From positions 22,346-86,345 of the IMG/VR virus record IMGVR_UViG_3300048835_000978: DNA of 64,000 bases. One strand, given 5' to 3'. The position numbers and the translations under genes are program-made. The DNA is from a virus. The notes beneath the pieces are model-generated. The model was not told the DNA's origin, made no database searches, and worked only from the letters and a program-made list of their open reading frames with translations. Positions 49,368 through 56,297 of this stretch are shown here, one piece after another (the stretch's first letter is position 1; each line of letters opens with the position of its first letter).

Positions 49368-49385
49368 TACTTGGAAGGTAGATGC
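49363..49385 (-). other. candidate antiterminator hairpin
   Basis: GCATCTAC/GTAGATGC, 8 bp perfect with a 7-nt loop. Its 3' arm (GATGC) is also the start of the terminator stem, so the two cannot form together. Confidence 0.5.
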
Positions 49386-50248
49386 GTAGGTGGTCGATTT
49401 GATCTGTGGTGTTGCACTTCGGTCCCGTCGTTTATCCCCTGCTAGTTCTGGCTCTCTTTCCCAGAGAGCATCGGGGAACGTCATTCACGACTGGTGCCGC
49501 ATTCCTACCGCCATGGTTCCCATGGCTAGCAACGCTGGAAGCACTACTCGGCAGCCCGGTGTTTTTAATGCTCGGTGGCATTCATTTATGGATGGGCTCG
49601 GCTTTCGTGCGGACATGGCGACTGGCGCCGTTCAGTCCGTTGCGAAGGATCGATTGATCCGTTTGGGTTTGTGCTATCGGCATCGCAGAGGCGAGAGGGA
49701 GATTCGCCCGGTGCCAAGTGTGCGGCTTGGCGTTGGGCTCTTGCATTCTCGCGGGCGGCTTCGACTGACTCTTTCCCCGTAGGTACTCGTGCGACATGCG
49801 GCTGGTGCGATGCTACAGATTCGACTTTTGTTTGGCGTCACTTCCACGACGCTATTGTCTGGCGATCACTACTCGCCAGCTTTCGCCCTTCGTTTTTGCT
49901 CATCGGCTAGGTCGCGCCGACTGGGGGCTACTCGCAAGTCCCGCCCGTTCTGCTGCTCGTTTCGCTCGCAATCAGTGATTCCAAGATCAGGGTAAGGCGA
50001 TGATTCGCCAGAGACGCAATTCTCAGCTCGGGTTGATGCACATCAGCCCGGCCCCCCTGCTCGGTTTTGATTAACTAAGACGCGCTGGCAATCGCCCAGA
50101 ACGGTGAGACTGACGGGCTGTTCGGGTGAACGTACTGGAAAGACTAGGTAAAGACCAGGAACCCATCGGCCCCATGATCGTTCTGGACTGGGGCAGGTAA
50201 TGGCCATAAGGAAATTTGGCCAAAGGGAAGTTAGATTGTCAAAGAACT

Positions 50249-50283
50249 GACTAAACTATAGTTTAGTCATCGACCAAAAACAA
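50249..50283 (-). promoter_or_regulatory. promoter with overlapping perfect 20-bp palindromic operator
   Basis: Palindrome at 50249-50268, ending on each side with GACTAAAC/GTTTAGTC. It covers a -10 TATAGT (50255-50260); 17 nt away is a -35 TTGTTT (50278-50283). The central TAAACT-AGTTTA half sites match those at 63734-63747. Confidence 0.65.
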
Positions 50284-50401
50284 GCCCTGATTGAATATTT
50301 TAAGTCGTTGCCACATAAGGGTTTATGGCCTGATTTTTGGGCCTGAAAGCGGCTTTTCTGGCCAATTTCGACGCGGCCAGCGTTTTTGTGGTATCTGTAC
50401 A

Positions 50402-51100
50402 CTACCTTTTCTGGTTCGCCTGTCCACTAATCAACCCCTTCAATCTCTCTGCCACCCTGCGCGCCTCGGCGCTCGACGCCCCGCCATGAATCGAAGCCTG
50501 GAGCCAGTGGACCAGTCGCGCGGGATCGCTGATCGTCGCCCATCGCCAGAGTCGCAGGCCGGCGGGAATGACCGATGGCCGCAGTGCGCGGACCCAGCGA
50601 GCCAGAGCATCGGGCTCGGCTGGTGGCCCGGCGCCAGGCAGCTCGAAGCACTCGGCGGCCGGCGGTGCTGGGATCGGATAGTAGGTGAGGCAGGTAACGA
50701 CGGGCGCAAATTTGGTCGGCTGGCGACTGCGATAAAACCGCCGGCCGCCGCACCAGTAGCACGGCACGGTGCCAACTGGGGCTCGCTTGGCGCTAGGATC
50801 CGGCGGAACCGGCAGTGATTCGAACCACTCGTTGAGGTCGTCGACGCGCGGGATCGGTTGCTGCCAACCATCGGGCGTGGCGATCAGCAGCCGACGAACC
50901 ATGGCCTGGGACTTCGGCGGCTGGCAGGCGAGGCAGGCGACGTGGCGGTAGGCGTCCTGCCAGAACTCAAATGCTCCGCAGGTGGGGCATGGTGCTGCCG
51001 CGTCTTCGGGGGCGAGTACGGCGGTGCCAGCGGGTGCGGTCAGTGTTTCGCCGAGCGCCGCACGCTTGGCTCGCATTTTTTCGAGGAGATCGAGGGGCAT
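50402..51100 (-). CDS. zinc-ribbon hypothetical protein, 232 aa
   Basis: PCPTCGAFEFWQDAY with CLAC forms one zinc ribbon, and PCYWCGGRRFYRS starts a second. The C-terminal 70 residues (RPSVIPAGLRLWRWATISD) are helical. It lies between the putative origin and the operator and may be a replication accessory protein. No family recognised. Confidence 0.65.
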   Translation of the reverse strand: MPLDLLEKMRAKRAALGETLTAPAGTAVLAPEDAAAPCPTCGAFEFWQDAYRHVACLACQPPKSQAMVRRLLIATPDGWQQPIPRVDDLNEWFESLPVPPDPSAKRAPVGTVPCYWCGGRRFYRSRQPTKFAPVVTCLTYYPIPAPPAAECFELPGAGPPAEPDALARWVRALRPSVIPAGLRLWRWATISDPARLVHWLQASIHGGASSAEARRVAERLKGLISGQANQKR

Positions 51101-51502
51101 GGCAGATGACTCGCGACGATTGAAATAAATTGACGTTTATATGTTCGGCCTGAATTTAGGTCCGGCGACTCACGATCTGGCCGATGAAGCAGTACAGGGA
51201 ACACTCTGGCGCACAGGCGGCGCACACTTAGCCGTAATTCAACCAGTTTGTGGTAAAGAGCTTACGTAATACTGTTCCGTCTGTGCGCTCCACGACGCAA
51301 AAAACAGAGACGCATGGGAAAGAAATTGAAGAATTAAATAAATTGAGGAATTCATCCGTCTGAATTTTTGAATTTATGAATTTGTTATTTTTTCGCCGTA
51401 TGGGGGTGCTAAGTGTATAGGACAGACGGTACAGTGACGTAAGTAGTAGTAGTAGTAGTAGTAGATTACTAACTAACTAACTACTACTACTATACTTATT
51501 CA
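51101..51502. other. AT-rich intergenic region, candidate replication origin
   Basis: 402 bases without a gene, far more AT-rich than the rest. A 25-nt imperfect inverted repeat, CTTACGT...ACTGTnCCGTCTGT, is at 51261-51284 and inverted at 51422-51445. Between its arms are three direct TGAATTT copies exactly 8 bp apart (51361, 51369, 51377), a further CCGTCTG (51356-51362) and T/A runs. This is the layout of an iteron plus unwinding element. The replicative helicase gene starts the adjacent module. Confidence 0.5.
51442..51493. repeat. (AGT)n and (AACT)3 microsatellite forming a hairpin
   Basis: Seven tandem AGT units (51442-51464), three AACT units and four CTA units (51481-51492). The AGT and CTA tracts are complementary and can form a 12-bp stem. 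It sits 10 nt after the helicase stop codon and could be a terminator-like or slippage-prone element. Confidence 0.7.
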
Positions 51503-53341
51503 TTACTCAGTGTTTTGACTTAAGGCCGTTCCATCACTGTGCGCCGATGTGTTATTACAGTACACCTCAGCACCGATGAATTCATCATCTAGGTAAGGTA
51601 GGCTGACTGATATGCAATAGGAAACCTGCCCGCCAACTCGCCGCCGTGCCGTGGTTGCGCTGGGAAGCCGTTTAAGGATCTGGTCGATGCTCTTGGCTCC
51701 CCAGGCCGTATTCTTCAGTTGGTGGTCTGTGACGGCCTTGTACGCAAGAATTAGGGCCGCTTTGCCGTCGACCTTGATGCCTGATTTCGCCAGGGCTTGC
51801 TCTGCCTCGTCTCGATCGGCCGAATACTCCCCCTTGCGAACGGTTTCGATAAGCTGGGATACTGAGTAAGCTTTGCGGCCGGTGTGAATATGGGATGATA
51901 GGATAGCCCGCATAAGCTCTTTTTCGTCCTCGGATTCAGTCGCCTCGGATTCGACCTGGATGTCACGCACCATTTCCATGAGAACTTGCCTGGCGTCGTC
52001 CGTATCGGCGTGCTGGACGGCTGCCAGCATGGAAGCAGGCACGGCGTAGCTCTCGATCGCCCGGTCACTAACGCCGGCCACGCGGACGTTCTTTAGCTGG
52101 GCGGCAATTCGCTTCGCCTGATGGATGTAGCGGATCGACACGGCCAGCATGCGGTGGCCAAAGTCATGCAGCTCATCCTGTGACGGCAGAACCAGCTTCC
52201 GCTCTTTCGGCCGGATCAGCTCCAGCATGATGAAGCGGTTGCGATCGGGCTCGCGACGCAAGTGCAGCTCCACGGCCGCCACCCAGACGATGTGATTCAG
52301 GCTGAATTCCTCGCCCTTCTGGTTGGCGGTGCCACGCAGCGTTTTGGCCCCGCGGCCGGACGTGCGGAGCATGTTCAGGATCTCTTCGCGATTGCGGCCA
52401 GCAGTGAGCCCATCGGCTTCGAACTCATCGCACAGGATGATCCGGTTGCTCGTTTTAATCACCTGCCGAATGCCGGCCGCCGAGCTTTGGGAGCTGTTGA
52501 TGACGAGCTTGCCGTAGATGCCAGAGAGGAAACTGAATAGCGTCGTCTTGCCGGTGTTCGACGCACCAGTCAAAGCGACCTGCGGGCGCCAGGCCCATAA
52601 CGACTGGACCCAGGTGGCCATTACGAGCCCCGCCATGACGAATGGGCTGGAAACCTGATGCCGCCATGTCCACATGTCGAAATAGCTCTGTGCCCGGTAC
52701 ATCGTCTCGATGGCGAAATCTTTGTCGCACCGGGCCAGGTAGCCAGCAAGCCGTTCGAAGTCATACCAGGGCTCGGCCGTGAGCCCCAGATTTAAGATCT
52801 GGCCACGGCATCGCGGCTGATCGACGCGCTCCAGCTCCTGGGAGCCATTGAACTCAGCCGCCTCGCCGGCGCTTACGAGCACGACTGAGTTATGCTCGCG
52901 GCCTGTCTCGTCGATGCCGGCACAGCAACCCACTCCCGGCCGCGTGTAGCGGTCCAGGCGGCGCTCGTAAGAGCTGACCATGGCGATTGCCGACTTCACG
53001 TCGTTGACATCGACCAGCCCCGGTATGTCCTCCGTCTTGCGGCGGACGAGGCGGTCGCGAGCGGGCTCGCCGGCAATCATCAACAGCCGGTCGTAGCTGA
53101 TTTTGTCGATGTCGCGTACTTCGTCCTCGCGGCGTCGGTGCCGCGACCAGAGCACGACCCCGGAGTCGCCTACCTGTCCAAGCACGTCAATTTGCAGCAT
53201 GTCGAGTATCTGCTTCTCTCGCGCGATCCCATCAGCCGACAGTGATTGCTCGGCTGTCGGCTGCGATGGGTCGGCGACTGGTGTTGGCGCGTAAGCCTCT
53301 GCTGCTTCGGCGAGTGCCAGCAAATCCTGATAGGTCCGCAT
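51503..53341 (-). CDS. replicative P-loop helicase (SF3/DUF927-like)
   Basis: 612 residues. The P-loop GASNTGKTTLF and Walker B RIILCDEFEAD lie in the middle, flanked by PFVMAGLVMATWVQSLWAWR and SLNHIVWVAAVELHLRREPD. The order and spacing fit phage superfamily 3 or DUF927-type helicases that work with a separate primase, here at 53616-54662. The C-terminal 200 residues may bind D-loop or origin DNA. ATG at 53341; a longer frame start has no ribosome site. Confidence 0.75.
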   Translation of the reverse strand: MRTYQDLLALAEAAEAYAPTPVADPSQPTAEQSLSADGIAREKQILDMLQIDVLGQVGDSGVVLWSRHRRREDEVRDIDKISYDRLLMIAGEPARDRLVRRKTEDIPGLVDVNDVKSAIAMVSSYERRLDRYTRPGVGCCAGIDETGREHNSVVLVSAGEAAEFNGSQELERVDQPRCRGQILNLGLTAEPWYDFERLAGYLARCDKDFAIETMYRAQSYFDMWTWRHQVSSPFVMAGLVMATWVQSLWAWRPQVALTGASNTGKTTLFSFLSGIYGKLVINSSQSSAAGIRQVIKTSNRIILCDEFEADGLTAGRNREEILNMLRTSGRGAKTLRGTANQKGEEFSLNHIVWVAAVELHLRREPDRNRFIMLELIRPKERKLVLPSQDELHDFGHRMLAVSIRYIHQAKRIAAQLKNVRVAGVSDRAIESYAVPASMLAAVQHADTDDARQVLMEMVRDIQVESEATESEDEKELMRAILSSHIHTGRKAYSVSQLIETVRKGEYSADRDEAEQALAKSGIKVDGKAALILAYKAVTDHQLKNTAWGAKSIDQILKRLPSATTARRRVGGQVSYCISVSLPYLDDEFIGAEVYCNNTSAHSDGTALSQNTE

Positions 53342-53378
53342 CCTTGTTCCTTCAAGAAAACCTTGATGTGCTGGCGGG

Positions 53379-53579
53379 CTAAGAGCGACGCAGGGGCTTT
53401 TTGTTCTCCGCATGCAGAACGGTAACGGGATGATTGAATTGCACGCCTTCGAGCTTCGACCGCTCGGTCGGGTCGACGCAGCGCTTGAGCAGCCGCTTCT
53501 TTTTCCACCTTTTGCGGATCGCTTCGGCTCGCTCCAGCAACTCTTCTGGTGTGAAGCATCCTTGTGGTACTCCGTTCAT
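53379..53579 (-). CDS. small basic protein, 66 aa
   Basis: FTPEELLERAEAIRKRWKKK, then RSKLEGVQFNHPV: a basic helical protein lying between primase and helicase. ATG at 53579 with GAGGAG 7 nt upstream; variant leader motif precedes it. It may be a loader or adaptor, by position only. Confidence 0.6.
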   Translation of the reverse strand: MNGVPQGCFTPEELLERAEAIRKRWKKKRLLKRCVDPTERSKLEGVQFNHPVTVLHAENKKPLRRS

Positions 53580-53592
53580 CACACTACTCCTC

Positions 53593-53603
53593 GCTAAGTT
53601 TCA
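53593..53603 (-). promoter_or_regulatory. leader motif variant (CTTAG)
   Basis: Minus strand CCTGAAACTTAGCGAGGAG; core differs by one base, 14 nt from the ATG at 53579. Confidence 0.4.
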
Positions 53604-53615
53604 GGAATTGCAGAC

Positions 53616-54662
53616 TCAGACGCCGTTAAAGAAGTCCCGAACATCCTTTCCTTTGCTCTTGGTGACTTCATAAGGCAGGGTCACGTTTCGCAACTCGGCG
53701 GCCACGCCATGCAGCGCGTACAGCCATTTCTTGGCCCCGGTCACACCGGCCTCGTCGGTGTCGTGAGCCACGAATACTTTGCGGCCGGCGAAGAAGCCGG
53801 CAACATGGGGCGGGATGTCGCCTGTCTCGCTGGATGCGTTACAGGTGACAAGGTGAGCGTCGCGCTGCTCGGCGGGAATCTTGCCGAACAGCGCGAGCAT
53901 GTCGGTGGGGCCGGCTGTTTTCCAGATCAGCTCGATGCGCGGGTCATTGAGCATCATCTGTGACAGCGCATGCGTGCCCATCATGGCTCCGAATGTCGGA
54001 CCTACGGACAGCATTTTCGGCTGCTTGGCAGGACGATCGGGACCGGCGGGAATATCGAAGTGCGTGCCAGAGATATTCCAGATGACCCAGGCGACCGGAT
54101 CGGCGTCGAGTAATTGATGCCCAAAGGCCGGCAGCGCGACGACCTTGTAGCGGCCGATGTGCCGCTCTTTGGTTTTCCTGTCGCGGTAGCACGGCCAGCG
54201 AGCGACGCGACCGCCGTTGAGCTTGACCGCTTCCAGCGTGATGCCCGGCTTGTGCTTCTTGCACCACATTTCAGCCAGGACATCGTTACCAGAGTCCCAT
54301 TGCTCGAACTCCAGCGCTTCGCGCGGGTCTTGAGGGCGCCGGCCGCGGCCGATTTCTACGCCGGCTTTTTCTGCGAAGTGCTTGCGGGCATCGACCCAAT
54401 TGGACCACTGCCCGTTGCCGTAGCGGACGGCGAAGTCCCACAGAGACAGCGACTCGCCATTGCCTTTATCCCCATAGCGGCCCGTTTGCACGCTCACCCA
54501 GGCCGAGGCGGTCGATTCTTCGCGGCCCCTGGCGTAGCAGGCTGCGTAGCCATTGTCGCGCACGCGGCCGTCAAACTTGACGCCGAGTGCTTCGTATTCA
54601 ACTATGATGTCGAGGCGCGACAGAATCTCATTGTTAATGTCCTCGAACTTTTTGCCGGACAT
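53616..54662 (-). CDS. TOPRIM DNA primase
   Basis: 348 residues. The TOPRIM domain includes WKTAGPTDMLAL and KVFVAHDTDEAG, the latter with the DxD metal motif. In the first motif the usual catalytic Glu of (V/I)EGPTD is replaced by Ala, which is odd for an active primase. The N-terminal 100 residues are the domain that is also inserted in ThyX. It makes RNA primers for replication or has a regulatory role if inactive. Works with the helicase at 51503-53341. Confidence 0.75.
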   Translation of the reverse strand: MSGKKFEDINNEILSRLDIIVEYEALGVKFDGRVRDNGYAACYARGREESTASAWVSVQTGRYGDKGNGESLSLWDFAVRYGNGQWSNWVDARKHFAEKAGVEIGRGRRPQDPREALEFEQWDSGNDVLAEMWCKKHKPGITLEAVKLNGGRVARWPCYRDRKTKERHIGRYKVVALPAFGHQLLDADPVAWVIWNISGTHFDIPAGPDRPAKQPKMLSVGPTFGAMMGTHALSQMMLNDPRIELIWKTAGPTDMLALFGKIPAEQRDAHLVTCNASSETGDIPPHVAGFFAGRKVFVAHDTDEAGVTGAKKWLYALHGVAAELRNVTLPYEVTKSKGKDVRDFFNGV

Positions 54663-55098
54663 GTTTCTCGCCCTCCTTGGGCTGGATGGCGGCGAGCACT
54701 GCCGCCAGCGACTTCTCCGCGCCGGTGGCGCGGGCGAATTCGCAGAGCCTGCTATTCAGGACCGCAATCTCGCCCGACACGAGCGAGCTGCGGTATTTCT
54801 TGCGGACGATGCGGAACAAGCCTTCGCGATCCGCGATCGTATAAAAATCAGTGCCTCGCACGCGCTCGGCCAGCGGGTGATCCGACAGGTCGTCGTCGGC
54901 CCCTTGCTTGGCCGCTTCGGCAGTCTCACGCTGCTCGCGGCGGATGCGCTGCACTTCCTCGTACAACAGTGGGTGATTGCTTTTCAGCAGCAAGCGGCCG
55001 TGCCCGTTTGCGCAGGCCAGGCCGCTCTCGGTGATCGAGTACAGTTCATTGCACTGCGGGCAATGCGTCTCATGCTGCTGGCTCTTGGCCCGCGTCAT
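54634..55098 (-). CDS. zinc-binding hypothetical protein, 154 aa
   Basis: THCPQCNELYSITESGLACA gives a CxxC...C zinc site near the N-terminus. The rest is helical (EEVQRIRREQRETAEAAKQG) with FYTIADREGLFRIVRKKYRS. No family recognised. Overlaps the next gene by 29 nt, so it is tightly coupled in the replication unit. Confidence 0.6.
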   Translation of the reverse strand: MTRAKSQQHETHCPQCNELYSITESGLACANGHGRLLLKSNHPLLYEEVQRIRREQRETAEAAKQGADDDLSDHPLAERVRGTDFYTIADREGLFRIVRKKYRSSLVSGEIAVLNSRLCEFARATGAEKSLAAVLAAIQPKEGEKHVRQKVRGH

Positions 55099-55732
55099 TG
55101 GTGAATTCCTCCATGTGCTTGACGATCGTGACCGACTTGCCGCGGCCAACGCCTTCGAGCTGCACGAAATGACCGTTGTGCTGCTGGCGATAGGCTTCCA
55201 GTTCACCGAAGGTATTCAGGCCGTGCTTGCGAGCCAGCTTGGCGAGTCCTTCCGGCAGGAATTCGTCGACCTCGGCGTCGAGCACGTCGTCGCCGAAGCT
55301 GCTCAGGTCGACATTCGGCCGCTCCGTCGTGGTGCCAGTCGCAGTGGGGTCGTGGGCGATGATGCCGGCGGGAGTGGTCGTGCTGGTTGCTCCTGGCGGC
55401 ACAGTCTGCTTGGCCTTGCGGGTCCGCTTTTTGGCGGCAGCCTTGGGCGGCGACTTGCCGAGAATGCTTTCACGGACGGCCGCGGCCAACAGCCCGCGAG
55501 AGACTTCCAGTTCGACCTTGGCGTCGGCCAGCATTTTTTTCAGGTCTTTGGACTGGATGATCTTGGCTTCGATTTCCATGACCCGCTGCTCGTCCAGGCC
55601 GACCGTCTCGCGCAGTCGTCCGATTTCAGCCTCCAGCGACAGGTCTTTGACTGGCGACTCGGCAGCGGCCGACTCCTCGATCGCCTGGTTGTCACTGCCG
55701 TTGTCGCTCACACCCGCAGTTGAAATCCGCAT
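55070..55732 (-). CDS. coiled-coil replication-region protein, 220 aa
   Basis: An N-terminal coiled coil (LEAEIGRLRETVGLDEQRVM), a KRTRKAKQT basic stretch, a Thr/Pro linker, and a C-terminal part ending GELEAYRQQHNGHFVQLEGV. Start: ATG at 55732 with AGGAG 8 nt upstream is preferred to the ATG at 55738, which overlaps the ERCC4 stop. Function unknown. Confidence 0.6.
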   Translation of the reverse strand: MRISTAGVSDNGSDNQAIEESAAAESPVKDLSLEAEIGRLRETVGLDEQRVMEIEAKIIQSKDLKKMLADAKVELEVSRGLLAAAVRESILGKSPPKAAAKKRTRKAKQTVPPGATSTTTPAGIIAHDPTATGTTTERPNVDLSSFGDDVLDAEVDEFLPEGLAKLARKHGLNTFGELEAYRQQHNGHFVQLEGVGRGKSVTIVKHMEEFTNDAGQEPAA

Positions 55733-55734
55733 CG

Positions 55735-56280
55735 TCATTCTCCTCGTGTCAATTTGTCGAATGCCCTGCACAAAAATCGATACGCGAAACGCTCGGCCCA
55801 GAGCCGGCTGCCAGCGAAGTACCAGGGCACGTTGTACTTCGATGGCCAGCTCGCGGCCGTACCCAAAATGGTCGATTGCTTGCCGGACAGCGGCGGCAGG
55901 CTGTCCAGAATGGAATCCAGCGAGTCTTCGACCACCACGCAACAGAAGCCGCCGGAGTTGACCATGGCGGCCATGCGCTCGTGCTCGCGCTCGAAGCGGA
56001 CATGACCACCAGTGACCGAACCAATGAAGTCAGCACCGCTCTTGCGTTCGATCGTCAGCCGATCTTCCAGGCCGCTGATCGTGTAGTCGCCTGTCTTCAG
56101 TTCGACGCGACGGGTGCGGATCATCACCGGCACAAATGAGCCCTTCGGGCCGAGTCGATCGTAGATGCCTTGAAACGACCAGGGGGCTTGCTCCGAATTG
56201 TCGACCAGGGCAATCCATGGCGCGACGTACAATTCGGACGACGGCTGAGCTGGCGGCTTGTCAGTTGTGCGAACACGCAT
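55735..56280 (-). CDS. ERCC4-type nuclease
   Basis: 181 residues. ALVDNSEQAPW and RRVELKTGDYTISGLEDRLT followed by IERKSGADFIG are the signature acidic and ERK motifs of the ERCC4/XPF/Mus81 nuclease fold. Phage relatives cut branched or flap DNA during recombination or packaging. It follows the RecD-like helicase gene. Confidence 0.8.
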   Translation of the reverse strand: MRVRTTDKPPAQPSSELYVAPWIALVDNSEQAPWSFQGIYDRLGPKGSFVPVMIRTRRVELKTGDYTISGLEDRLTIERKSGADFIGSVTGGHVRFEREHERMAAMVNSGGFCCVVVEDSLDSILDSLPPLSGKQSTILGTAASWPSKYNVPWYFAGSRLWAERFAYRFLCRAFDKLTRGE

Positions 56281-56297
56281 AGTCACCGATCCTTGGT

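Larger units (their letters stand above)
49305..50248 (-). ncRNA. candidate ~940-nt structured RNA / giant regulatory leader
   Basis: About 940 bases with no convincing gene, read leftward from the promoter/operator at 50249-50283 and ended by a terminator. Perfect local hairpins are frequent: 49859-49879 (CTGGCGA stem), 49451-49469 (GCTCTCT stem), 50030-50049 (GGG(C/T)TGATG stem). On the minus strand many loops are purine-rich, including GCGAAAGC, a GNRA tetraloop, and CGAGTAG occurs three times. The minus-strand 71-codon frame (49582-49797) and the hydrophobic plus-strand frame (49406-49657) lack ribosome sites, and the latter is probably a by-product of a purine-rich RNA. Known large phage RNAs (GOLLD, ROOL, HEARO) are alternatives that only a covariance search can test. 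Confidence 0.5.

Noticed and set aside
49406-49657. Hydrophobic 83-codon plus-strand frame as a membrane protein gene
   Set aside because: No ribosome site, GTG start, and hydrophobicity follows from the T-rich complement of a purine-rich RNA strand.
51442-51493. CRISPR array
   Set aside because: Units of 3-4 bases with no spacers; it is a microsatellite.
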